This document shows positions 10,766-22,400 of a stretch of DNA of 64,000 nucleotides, one piece after another. Made by a program: the position numbers and the translations under genes. The stretch is from assembly GCA_905331475.1 (NCBI GenBank), contig CAJNYU010000694.1, forward strand, positions 1-64,000, in the 5' to 3' direction. The notes beneath the pieces are model-generated. The model did no database searches. It saw nothing but the letters and a program-made list of their open reading frames with translations, and was not told the DNA's origin. The stretch is from Rotaria socialis (lineage: Eukaryota; Rotifera; Eurotatoria; Philodinida; Philodinidae). The stretch's first letter is position 1; the number at the start of each line of letters is the position of its first letter.

Positions 10766-12986
10766 ATGGTAATAGTCGTTGTGGGTCTTCGAACAGCTGG
10801 ACTAACATTAAATTCATTAACATCATCCCTGGAAAGATTATGTTCTAAAGAAGAACGAACTTGGAAAGATCGGATATTCAATCAAATGAGATTAGTAAGT
10901 TTTTCTTGTTTACATCTGTTCATGCAAAAAGATGATAAACAGAAAGAAAAGATTTTTGTTTTTGTTGTTTTTCTTTTCACCCAGCCGATATTTTTGTCGG
11001 TTGTTTTACATATATAGCATAACACTACATCTTGTTGACAATAATAAGGATCATGGTGAAAGGCCAACATAACTTTTTTTAGGAGAAACGAAAGATAAAT
11101 ATAGATAAGAACAGTTAATACCCCATATTTACATTTCTTGAAGACATAGAAAGGGAGAAAAAGAAAAAAGAGCGATAATATAATATAGACAGATAAATAA
11201 TGTTTTCATCTTTTTTTTTCTTCTTCCTTTTCATACAATCAGTGTCCATCAATAATTTTTGGCTTATTCGATTATTATTTTATCACCTTCAAAATAGATT
11301 TTTTCATAAAATTGAATAATAAAATGTTCTCAGCTTATTTGTCTTGTACTATAACTGATCTAGAAAGTCAATAATTTAGTTAATTCACTGTCATTTCGTT
11401 TTACTTCTTTATCAGAAAGAATGAAATGTATTCATAGTTATAATGAGTATTTTTTAATATTCTATATTTAATTCATGATAATGGTTCGTATAATACACAT
11501 AAAATATGAATAAAAGTCACTTCATGAAAACATATAGAATCAGATTTTTACGATCCACTGATGATCCATGAAAAACAACTGATATAAAATATAATGCACA
11601 AATACAACGAAAAAAACCCCAATTAATTCATGGGCCAATTACCATTTCTTTTGTAAAAACTACAAACTTAACCATTTACCGATAACTATACTGGTGTTGT
11701 TGTTGAGTGCGAAAGAATTTTAAAAAAGAGAATAATATTGTTGCAAATGCTTGTACTTACCAAAAGTTTATGATGAATTTTATCGTTTCTATTCTCCCAA
11801 AATTATCTAATTTTAAAAATAGTTCGATAAAAATAATCTGGCTTCTAGATTTATACTAAATAAGGTTTTATTGACTTTTCAGAAAAAAGGCTTCTCTAGT
11901 GTATTTTTCTTCTTTATTATTTGTTGAACAGAAATAATATGTGATTTAATGGTTTGTCGTGTAATTGAAATTTAAAAAAATACTACATATATTTAAGGAC
12001 GAAGTGAACAGTTCTCAACGGAATCATGCATCATCATGGCTACGCAAAGTGGCAGCTTCAATGCATTTTGGTATTGACACTTATGCACTAAGTGTTGATT
12101 TACTTGATCGATTCTTGGCTACACTAAAAGTATTTTGGAAAAAATTTGGAGAAAGCTACTTTCTAAAAATGATCTCTCTGTGTTTATATAGGTTCGTCCC
12201 AAGTTTCTTGAATGTTTGGCTGTCGGTTGTTTGTATATAGCGGCTAAGTGCAAAGAAGAAGATGATACAATTCCCATAACACCTGAGTTTGTAATTGATT
12301 GTAATGCGAGTTGTTCAGCAAATGAACTTCTTCGTATGGAACGTTTAATCTTAGAAAAATTCGATTGGTTTGCTGATTTTGTCACATCAGTAGATTTTTT
12401 ACAGATTGTAAGATTGAAATGTACTTTTATTTACTTTTAATAAGATTTTTTTCTATTTTATTTAGTATTTTTCAATTTTACTGCTTAAATCCGATAGTCA
12501 ACACTATGGCGATGAAAATCAAAGAGCTTTAGTTGAAAAATATACTGATTTAGAATTGAAATTAGCTTCATGTTTACAGCATCATCGTTTGGCAACATTT
12601 AAACCACGAATTCTTGCATTGGCTCTGATTAGTTTAGAACTAGAAAAACAACAAGCACTAGAACCTGAAATCAATATTGATTGGCTTGCTTCTATTACTT
12701 ATTTACAACAATTAGCAAAAGTAGATTGAAATCAAAAATAGTTTTTCGAAATAAAAGCAATATTCTTTTTGTATTTAAGATTGAAAGTGATGCCTTGCTG
12801 TCATGTCGAGATTTGATTGTTCGTTTATCGCCATCATATAAGGTTGTTCGATTGGAATTGGCTGATCTTGCTTTTATATCTCGCGCTTATAATTCTTCAA
12901 GTTCATTGAAACCATTGATTAGTTTACCTGGCCGACCAACCTATGCCGATGTTGTTTCTGGTCGCGTTGCTCCTGCTATCCAATAA
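10766..12986 (+). CDS. CCNI: Cyclin I-like protein (cyclin G/I family), five coding exons
   Basis: Exons 10766..10894, 11998..12129, 12192..12407, 12466..12720 and 12780..12986 join in phase 0 throughout and give 312 residues. The first exon has LERLCSKEERTWK, like cyclin I LEKAITREAQMWK. The second has SSQRNHASSWLRK and TYALSVDLLDRFLATLK, the cyclin-box helix almost as in vertebrate CCNI. The third has CLYIAAKCKEED and ELLRMERLILEKFDW. The fourth ends the fold with RILALALISLELEK. Cyclin I binds CDK5 and acts in cell survival in mammals; whether this one binds a kinase is unknown. The protein lacks the long C-terminal tail of the vertebrate form. Intron 1 is about 1.1 kb. The start is uncertain: ATG 10766 gives a 22-residue lead, but another frame is open just upstream. 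Confidence 0.88.
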
Positions 12987-14142
12987 GTGTGTGTCAGTTT
13001 TAGTTTCTTTTTAAAATTTTCATATGAGCATTAAGAACAAACACGAAAAAAAAAGAAGATAGTGAAGTCAAAAAAAAATTTCAACACTTTGTTTCTTTCT
13101 TTTCTCTTCTCGCTTTTTCTTTCTGTTTTTTTGCTTGATTCGAAATTGACGTCGCATGTCTGATATAAACATATATGTACACATAAATCTATTCTCCATT
13201 AATTTATTTCTATCTCATCTTGAAACAGTGGCTAAGAGAAAAAAAGTTTAAAATCTTGTAAATTAAAATGAGAATGCATTCCATCTTTATCGATCAGCAA
13301 GTAAGTGACACAACCGCGATAGTATTATTTAAAACTATGTTGGAGAATGGATTTATTTCATTTAATTCTATTTTGTCTTGTCTACAGTCTTAGATATAAA
13401 TATAAACCAATATTATTTTTTTCTTCACTCCATGTATAAAATAACTAATTGTATTTATTGTTCTATGTACTTCTTGTGCTTCTATAATGTAAATACAGAA
13501 GATCTCATTATAGCACAAACGTTTATCTTTTGTTCACTATTCTTAACATTTTATTTTATTGTAATATTTATCTCTAGAACTTTCCTGTCTTCTTCGTTCT
13601 TTTTCTTTCTTTTTGATTTCTCTCTAATAGCTATCATAATCCTATTGTGTATATAGATACAGAAAAAAACTGAGCAAAATTAAATAAATAAATATATATA
13701 TATATATAGATATGTGTAGAAATGTGAAAGTAATCGAGTCCTTTTTATTATTTATATGCATGACCTTGATCGATCGAGTCATTTTTTTAAACACCAATAT
13801 CAAGAAACAAAGTAAAATTCGATGACTGATTGATATAAAAAAAACAAGGCTATTTTTAGTTGTCAAGGTAACAATAAATAAATAAAAATGCAGAAAAAAA
13901 ATAGGGAGCAATAGACGCATAATAAAAAAACAACACTGACGCGCACGGGAAAACAATAATCAAATTGAAACATTTTATATGCGTGACAATGAATAGCATT
14001 CTTTCATTAACTTTTGAAAAATTCGAAATTGAAATTGTTTGTTAACATTTTACAGAAATACAGGCTTGATAATGGAATGTGCATTGCCTAATGTACTTAT
14101 CATCTGCACATGAAAGAAACACTGATACTTTCTCAAGTAGCC
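12987..14142. other. 3' flank of cyclin I gene, no gene seen
   Basis: This is T-rich and A-rich non-coding DNA with an AATAAA cluster near 13683 and an (AT)n run at about 13692-13706. Hydrophobic short frames on both strands result from the T-rich composition. Confidence 0.5.
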
Positions 14143-14150
14143 GTTCACAC

Positions 14151-14309
14151 TAGGGGCGTAACCAGAGGGGAGCCAGGGGGGGGGGGGGGGGGGGGGGGGG
14201 GCGGCCGCGCCCCNNNNNNNNNNAAAAAAATTCTTACCCCCCCCCCCCCCTACCATGGCTTTGACCAACGACTTATCCCCCCTACAATTTTTTTCTGGTT
14301 ACGCCCGTA
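14151..14309. mobile_element. Short hAT-like MITE containing a G-run and an assembly gap
   Basis: Ends are inverted repeats: TAGGGGCGTAACCAGA at the left, and the right end read inward is TACGGGCGTAACCAGA. The flanks GTTCACAC (14143-14150) and GTTGACAC (14310-14317) form an 8-bp target duplication with one mismatch. The interior is a long G-run (about 14176-14201), ten Ns (14214-14223) and a C-run, so the true length is unknown. GGGGCGTAACCAG-type ends are common among hAT-group MITEs. Confidence 0.75.
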
Positions 14310-15461
14310 GTTGACACGTTCGCTAGAATATTTATTACAAAATGTTTTATGGAGTCAGTTTATTCGACGGAATAAAACAACAACAACAACAACAACAACT
14401 ACTGTTGAAGTAAATGTTAATGTTTATATAACTATTCATTGGTACTCAATTATCAATATTGAAACTCGGGTAGCTTTTCTATTCTATAAAGCATAGTTGA
14501 GGATGTTCTTGGTTGAATATATTAGGTATTATCTTCAAATTAATTTTGTTTGATATATTTTTCATCATCAATCAATTCAATGGTCCAAATCATATTGTTT
14601 GATTAATGTTTTAAATATCAATATTCTGTGTAACATTGACAAAAATACTCTCTTAATGGTTCTAAATCTCGTTATTCTACTCAGTATACGGATCATGACT
14701 ATGTATAGAACTAGGTAAACATGCATATGTCGTGCCGAAATTACAACTTCAACAAGAAAAATTGTCCATCAAAGTTGTAACTTCGGCTAACAGTGCAACT
14801 TCGGCACGACATATACATCGAGCGTAACCATATCCAAGCGCTTGTATCTTTTTCAATCATCAGTAGGAGATGTAAGGAAAAGAAACGATTTTTAAGATGT
14901 TTATTTACAAATTTACTTATGTGGTTTCTTTTCTTTTTTTTTTAATAACTTCTGTATGATACATTTCATTATATGAAACAAAATATGATATGATTAGGAA
15001 ATCATAATTTACAATTGATCAAATAGAAGAAATATTAACAATATGCTAAACGAATATCGTCAAAAATAGGCTAGGAATACAAAATGTTGTTTGATTCATC
15101 AAAATTCATTTGAATAAAACAAGTTGATCGTTATCTGAAAAGTGCATGGAAAAATATAATATTTCTTCGCTGATTCAAGATATAGTATTTAATAATTAGC
15201 ACATTCTACAAACATTTGACTTCAAAGATTTTTCTATCGTGAATTTATTGAACCAGAATTTCAGCTGATACTTTTTAAAACATGTCGGTATGTTTTTAGA
15301 ATGATCATGACTACAAAAATCATAAAAATACTGAAATGTCAATCGAAAAATAAAGGATTTCTTATTGAATTACAGTGACATCTTTTTTCACGATCGACAG
15401 ATGTATGTTTTTAATATGACAACATATCTATTCTCGTCTCCTCGAATTGAACTTGCTTCTC
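14310..15461. other. Intergenic with an AAC microsatellite
   Basis: An (AAC)n run lies at about 14378-14400 and the 90-bp MITE at 14725-14814. No other feature is seen; stops are dense in all frames. Confidence 0.5.
14725..14814. mobile_element. 90-bp MITE with ATATGTCGTGCCGAA ends
   Basis: Both ends read inward as ATATGTCGTGCCGAARTT, about 17 matching bases in inverted orientation. A third internal copy of the motif (AAGTTGTAACTTCGGC, about 14771-14786) lies between them. The flanks are TA-rich, compatible with a TA-targeting Tc1/mariner-like element, but the duplication cannot be told from the AT background. A related solo end is at 8139. Confidence 0.65.
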
Positions 15462-15920
15462 ATGTTTTCTATGAAACAAGCTGTTAGATTTCATCAAGCA
15501 TTCACTTTTTTAATACCCACTGTGCGCCACTCAACATTAATTTCATCAGATACGACATCAAAAGAAAATGCAGAACATCGTCATCGACTTGCTACAACAA
15601 AAAAAATACGTCTACTAGGTTTACAGAGCAATCAAGCTCGCCAAGCACTTGCAATCTACGATGATTATGTATATCGTCAAAAAAAATTACCTGATTTACG
15701 TATGTTTGCAGTTGCTATCAACTGTGCAATGGTTGCTGAAGATTTAGTCAAAGGCCGTGAAATCCATCAATTTATTGAACATCATTTCCCGCATTTGAAA
15801 GATAATCTTATGTTGAAGCAGCAACTTCGTTATTTTTATATCAAATGTAACGATAAACTATCAGCTGATAAACTTTTTCAAAAACCATCAACAATAACAG
15901 AAACATCAGCAAAAACATGA
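15462..15920 (+). CDS. Short PPR-type protein, probably mitochondrial
   Basis: The first ATG of the open frame is at 15462, giving 152 residues. The N-terminus (MFSMKQAVRFHQAFTFL, then TVRHSTLISS) is basic, hydroxylated and free of acids, like a mitochondrial presequence. Residues from about 60 read as two pentatricopeptide repeats. One is ALAIYDDYVYRQKKLPDLRMF; the next has GREIHQFIEHHFPHLKDN followed by YIKCNDKLSADKLF. The latter resembles the plant PLS type (GRxIHxxI then YxKCGxxxxAxxLF). PPR proteins bind organellar RNA. This one is far shorter than normal PPR proteins, so it may be a truncated family copy or one exon of a larger gene. Confidence 0.6.
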   Translation: MFSMKQAVRFHQAFTFLIPTVRHSTLISSDTTSKENAEHRHRLATTKKIRLLGLQSNQARQALAIYDDYVYRQKKLPDLRMFAVAINCAMVAEDLVKGREIHQFIEHHFPHLKDNLMLKQQLRYFYIKCNDKLSADKLFQKPSTITETSAKT

Positions 15921-17989
15921 AAAAACTAAAAGCAACATATGATGATTATAATCAGAGAGATAAAATGAGATATACCCGTATTTTTTGTCACAAAAGAGTG
16001 AATCAAAATGTTTATTTTTCTCGTCTTGTGAAGATATATAAATATATTGACAAGTTTTTTTATTCTGCCAGTGACAAAAAGTCTTTATGCCTCTATATAT
16101 CTTTTAATGGCTGTTGGAGTTGATTTACAATCATATTTTTGTTTTGTGAGATTTTCGATCGGAACGCGAAATAGACTACTGATTATCTTGCATATTCTGA
16201 AATATATTCAATATTGACTTTCATATATATATATATATATATATATTATGAATCGAAAAATCAATAGATCGATTCATTTTTGTGTCAAATTCATAATGAA
16301 AAAGTTTCAATTTTTATCTTGAGATTGCATTAGAATACTGTGTCCATTCTTAGAATATGAGTTAAGATTCAGAAGTTGATGCGGTATTTAATTACGCAAT
16401 TCGATATTGATATAGTTATATTTATTTATCTTGTTACTTACAGTGCTTTATCTTGAAGTGAAGAGTTTTGAGTAATTAATCATTGCTACAAACACTTTCA
16501 TGATAATGAACATACAGATAATAGATTCGACTACAAAAAAAAACATCAGCGTGAAAATTTATGCTCTAGATTTCACGACTTTCGATGGTTGTGTGGCATT
16601 TTTTGTAATTCGAATGTAAGAAAGTATGTGTAAGAAATTAATAATTGAATAAAGTAGTTAACTTTCATTATGAAATGATTTGATCTGTTTTCTGAAAATG
16701 ATGATACTATTGCTGTGAGAAGAACGATTATGTGCTAGCTAATAGACCATATTTCAGTTCCTTATCAGCTGATTGATATCGATTCGCTAACTATTTAAAA
16801 GCTATGCTACCGAAAATGAAGCTTTCTGTTGGGCTTATACGAGGCGAAAAAAGCCACCTTTTCATGGTCTGAAGGTTATTTAAATCTATTCGAATCGCAC
16901 TGGATCTGAAGAAAATACTATTAAAAAAGATGTTTTTCTCCATCGAGTAGGGATCAACACTTCAGCAATTATCATCTTACTTTAAGAAGATATTATTTGA
17001 GATTATGTTGAGTTTGATTAGTCAATATACGATAAATTTCATCGCTTTTCCAGTTAAACAAATACATAGATATACCGAAGGATATCTTAACTCACTAATG
17101 ACAACTATGGATTAATCGATGTCCTATAGTATAATTTTTTTATTGCAATTCATCATAGCAAACATTCATTGTATCTCTGAATTGAAAATGGTTGTTTTAA
17201 TTTCAATCATACAGCTTGTTAGCTGGTCCTCGAAATTATTTGTGAGTAAAAATAAATGAAATCATTGATAACTCAAGTATAGCGTCAAGCATGAATGCTT
17301 TTTAGAACCATTCATGAACTACTGTTTACAATATATTGATATTGTAGTACGGTTATGTTTCCTGTGTTTTTTAAATGGATTCCACAATAGAATATATTCG
17401 TAGGTTTTTTCTATCGATATGTCATCTTTTGGCTGTTCATAAAAATTGTTCCGGCTTTGACTTAAGAAATTAAAAACAGAACTGAGCTTTGATTTTAAAT
17501 AGAATGTAAATATTTCGATTTTATATTTTCATATATGCGTACTATATCTTTTAAGAAATCATTTTCCTATTTTCTATGTATCAAAAATATTCTTTTATTA
17601 ACTTCATGCAGTGTATATACGTAGTAAAAAGCAATTTATATCTCCAACATTTCTATATCTTTTAAAAGGATCCTAAAGATTGTCTTCGTGGAAATCAGTG
17701 TCATGTATATTTTCTATATAGTTGACAAACATCTTTGTATTAAAAGTACTTTAGAATTTCTATATATTCGTATTTTTTCAAAAAGTACTGCTACGCAACC
17801 AAGTAACAACATTACTACTTATTGATTGACATGTCGGAATATCACGAGATAGATTTATGACTTTCATTTTGTCGTTGTATTTAATAGAATATGTGGTAGA
17901 AAAGCAAATATGTGCCCAAAGTGTGACCCAAAAAACAAACAGAACAGTAAAAAAGACTAATATTTTCTTGCAGGTTTTCGCCTCTCTTT
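15921..17989. other. Intergenic, no gene seen
   Basis: About 2 kb of AT-rich DNA with an (AT)n run at about 16222-16246. No ORF with protein-like composition and no RNA gene was recognised. Confidence 0.5.
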
Positions 17990-18328
17990 TTGACTCCACC
18001 TAAACAAGACATTGTGGGTAGAAATGTATTATTTCTATTTTTTAGTTTTGCATCACTACTTTTATTATTAAACGTTCTTTCGCTATCAATGATAGAAGTA
18101 ATCGGTATAGCTGCTATTTGTATTGGAACTGTGGCTTTAGGAGCCAGTGGAATAACTACATTGGCTATTGCTTATTCGCCAACAGTTTCATCTCCACAGA
18201 AAAAATATGATATAGATGAAACAAAATATCAAGAGCGCCTAATGTCCAATTATGATTCTGTATATATGTATAGTGGCTTCGGTAGTTACCCACGAGCTGT
18301 TCTATGGAGATCTTCAATAGGCACTTGA
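17990..18328 (+). CDS. Possible small two-pass membrane protein (3' exon)
   Basis: The frame has two hydrophobic segments, NVLFLFFSFASLLLLLNVL and VIGIAAICIGTVALGASGI. A polar, Tyr-rich C-terminal tail follows (KKYDIDETKYQERL, then YPRAVLWRSS). No ATG begins the frame. A plausible splice acceptor (TTTTCTTGCAG) ends at about 17973, so this may be the last exon of a gene whose 5' part I could not find. Alternatively, translation begins at the internal Met before IEVIG. The stop is followed by an AATAAA at about 18438. I do not recognise the family. The opposite strand is also open over 17778-17999 with a membrane-like segment, which weakens the call. Confidence 0.4.
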   Translation: MTPPKQDIVGRNVLFLFFSFASLLLLLNVLSLSMIEVIGIAAICIGTVALGASGITTLAIAYSPTVSSPQKKYDIDETKYQERLMSNYDSVYMYSGFGSYPRAVLWRSSIGT

Positions 18329-19433
18329 AATATTCTAGTCTACTTCTTATTCATTCTTCAGCACATTTATTATATCTTTCATCTATTCGCCACTGGTTTA
18401 TCTACTCTAAATGTATATATAAATAAGACAAACGCAAATAAATTCATAATCTCTCCTTTTTATTTAATAATCAATACATGTCAAATTTTCTTCACAACTG
18501 TTTATAATTTTGTTGAGCTAATTGACTTAAAAACTATTTCAAATATATACGTCATCACGACACTTACATGGTAAACATTTCTTAATCATCGCTCATATCT
18601 ATTAGAAAGTAATCCTTTAGATTGAACCAAAAACTATAATTTAATTGTAGAAAAATATACAGTCAGAGTTTACTGAAAAATAATCATGTCTAATGAAATA
18701 GTGTCACTGGAATCAATCGACCAGAAAAAGTTCACATTTCTTTCTTTGCATTTTTATATTGATAAACGAGTTTTTTAAATGTTATTTACATAACTACCAA
18801 TTACTACACAGATTTATATGCAAATTAAAAAGCAAAAAGGACTAATCATTATGCACTTGAGCAGTACTTTCGTGAACGAAAATACTTCACGAAATTATTT
18901 CTTGTTGTTTTCGATGCATTTTATATTATGAAGATTGAGAAATTGACGTAAAAAATATAACAAATTAATAAAAATACACTGATTATTGTAATATTTATAT
19001 ATTTCGTGAAAGAGTTTAAATGATTTTGATTATAGTGAACTAATCAACCTTTGCTGTAATAATTGGTTTCCATTGCGCTTTTGAAACGCCCCTATCACAT
19101 TACAAATCACCACTTGTCATCACGTGAAATCTTTCTTTTTCTTTCTTTTTGCTTCATCATTGTTTAATCATGCGTGATTTGTCTTTTTCACTTTGTACAA
19201 AATATTATCAAAAGAAAAAAAAAGGACAGCACATTACACCGCGATCAGTTGAATAGAAGAAAGAAAGAAATGTTTAAAATACACACATACAGTTGTTTGC
19301 GAAATATGACACTCATGAAGAAAAACAAATAAATCATGACTAGTAATATATATATATATATATATAAGGTGGGAATAAAATACTAGTGAGACGGACAAAT
19401 TAGCACCAATTAATAGATAAATATATAAATGAA
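18329..19433. other. Intergenic, no gene seen
   Basis: AT-rich DNA between two convergent genes, with an (AT)n run near 19347-19366. It should contain the 3' ends of both. Confidence 0.5.
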
Positions 19434-22400
19434 TTAGTTTGGAAGCGACGATATCGTTGGTTTCCATGGTTTAACACGAACTCGATAGAATTTGGTACCT
19501 AAGGGTACATTGAAACGATTATTTGCTTTTTTAGCTTGACAATATTCTTTATCGGTAACTTGACCAATTAATGGAGTTGTTGATGGATTCAACCCATTAG
19601 GTCCAATTAATGTTGAACTAATCATAGATGTGTTTATAAGTGCTGGAATACTTGTAGAACTCTTTCCATTGTCAGTAGACATCGAATCATTAGTATTTGT
19701 ATTACTTGTCGGGTGAATTGAATTTTGTTTTTGTTGAATGTTAAATAGTTCATAACAATCTGAATGTATGAAATGAAGTGTTGGCAAATAAGTGAAAATC
19801 ATATAATGTTGATACGTTGTATCAAAATAAATAACAACACAATCTAATCGATTAACAGTAACAATAGCAATAGGTATTGCTTGTGGTGAAGAATTTGTTG
19901 TTGATGACACAGTTGGTGATGAACTCATAAATGAACTAATAGGAACAGATGTTGGCATTGATATTGGATTTACTATTTGATTAAGTGGTGATGCAGCAAA
20001 TGGTGTATATAATTCTACAGCATTACTTGATTCATTTGGAGATGATTTAAAACAAGTATCCATCAAAAGATCATTCACTCCAGTTAAAGTTTGCTGATCA
20101 CTTGAAAATAAAAAGAAAGAATCACTGAAATTGCTTGGTTTTAAAACTCAATACACAATATGCATACATATTTATGAATTAATGTTCAAAGAAAAAATGT
20201 TTGACATTAATCAAATTTCTCAGTATTTTCTCGGCACATACGTTCATTTGAATAGTTATAAAATAAATTTCATGTTGAAAGACATAACTTTCATATCTCT
20301 ATAACAATGTAGACAAATTCTATGTGACAGACATAAATGCAAACAATTTATTACATAAATACTGTGATTCGATTGATATCATCACTTTCGATCATAAAAT
20401 TCAATTTTTTTATGTCAACATTTCCTCATTGAAATATAGAACAGTGAAAATTATTGTTCGTACGATGTAAAAGCGTCATTGTATGTAGGCAGGCTCACTG
20501 GTCCTTTCAATAAAATGATTGTTACTGTAATGTATTATTTAATATTGTTGAATTTTCTTTTTCTTTAAAAGTTTAGTTATTTAAAAAAAAACATTTGATA
20601 CAATAGATTTGAATCTGTTGTTTTGATATTCTATTCTATATCAATATCTTAGATTTAGACGTTCTTTCTTGGTTACTATTAAATGAAGCAGGTCGTATGG
20701 TATGTTCCAGATATTGTTTTTAAGAATTTAAACAAGAGTTCATTAATGAAATATGAGCTCATATTAGCGTATATATTTTTATTTTAAAATATTTTAATAG
20801 TAGATATTCGTAATTTTGCTGTAATAGATCTTTCGTTTTTATTTCTACCGCATATAATTTTTCTATTATGCTTTTGTAGAGAAATGAAAATTAAATCTAT
20901 CAATATGACATTTTCCATGTAATTATTAACACTAAGAGAAATATTAAGAATATACTGAAAGATTTACCTATTCTGCTTCTGATACAACGTTTAAGATCTT
21001 TGGTTCTATGCATCTGATTCTTAGTCAGACAGGAGAGGGTTCGATTCCTTCCACCGGCTCGGTGTCTTCGGAGTCAAGATATACGGTATCGGAAGAATAA
21101 ACAAAGGAAGAACAGTAATGAACACCAACCACGTCATCGCTGCCTCGATTTCGATTTTCGTTCTATTCGTTTTCTTTTCCTTGTCATTCTTTCTCTGTTT
21201 GTTATCGTAGTCCTATCTGTTGACTTGCTTCGTAAGCGTTCGCAAAAATTGTACAAAAATCACAAAAAATGTATGGATGTTACGAATAAAATTTAGCATA
21301 ATTAAAAAAAAACAACGTTTCAGATTTTTCTCAAGAGTTGAGGAGTGTAGAAAATGAGGAATAATTAAGAGAAAAGTTTTAATTACAAGACTCAATCATT
21401 TTTCTCCAGTAATTACTCTATTCTTAATTCTCTTATTAAGTCGTAATAGACATGTGATAATAGTTTTTCTATTTCAGATAAACGACATTTGACAAAAGTT
21501 AAAAAATAAAATCAAAATACTTACATTTTTGGTGATGTTGCAACATTTCCAGCTGCCAACATACTTTGAACAACAAATGAACTCGGCATTGAAATCGGTT
21601 CGCTACGTTTAATAAATGTTGTTCTATGAATTGTTTCATCCTTATTTATTTGTGGTTCATCATCATCATTTGATGTTATCATAATAGACTTTGTAATAGA
21701 AGGTAACATAGATGGTGGTGTTGATGATAATGCATAAAAATTCTGTAGTTTTTTAATGCATTCTTTTAATTTAATAATTTTCAAGCGTTTGTCTTCTAAT
21801 TGTTGTTCCAGTACTCCAATTTGTTTCTTTTGTGTATCTGTGGCATTTTGTACAGCACGTTGTATAGCTAAATTAAATTGTATTTGTTGCTCTTTTGTTA
21901 CTAGACGACGCACTGTTTCATCATTATCATTAAATGATGTTTGAATCGTTTTATTATTTAATTCAATTTGATTTGTTTGTGTTAATTGATGTTCAGTAGT
22001 TAATATAGTAGTTGTTTCTTTATCATATGTTAATTGTTTATCGGTTTGTGTGTCGACTGTTGTTGTTAAAGATTCTGTTTCTTGTTGTTCATTCGAAGCC
22101 TTTTTCATCCCGAATTGAAAATCTGATTCAATACCTTTAACTATTTGTGATATTTCAATTTCAGATTTCTGACGAAATTCATCAAAATTATTTTCTAGTA
22201 TTTGATATTTAATTATTAGTTCTTGTTTTTGTTGTTGATTATTATCATTCTGAATCTAAAGTAAAAAAAAGTAAAACTGAGAAATAGCAATCATTTGAAA
22301 TAAAAGTGAAATTACTTTTAATTCTTCATTATCTTGAATATAATTATTGATTTCTGTGTGTAATTGTTCAATTTGTTTTTGGTGTTCATGATTTGATTGT

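Noticed and set aside
12119-12385. Minus-strand ORF opposite the cyclin I exons
   Set aside because: Shadow of exons 2 and 3, and spans an intron of the real gene.
14050-14496. Gly-rich and Pro-rich ORFs on both strands, and a Thr-run ORF
   Set aside because: They are translations of the G/C homopolymers, the N gap and the AAC microsatellite.
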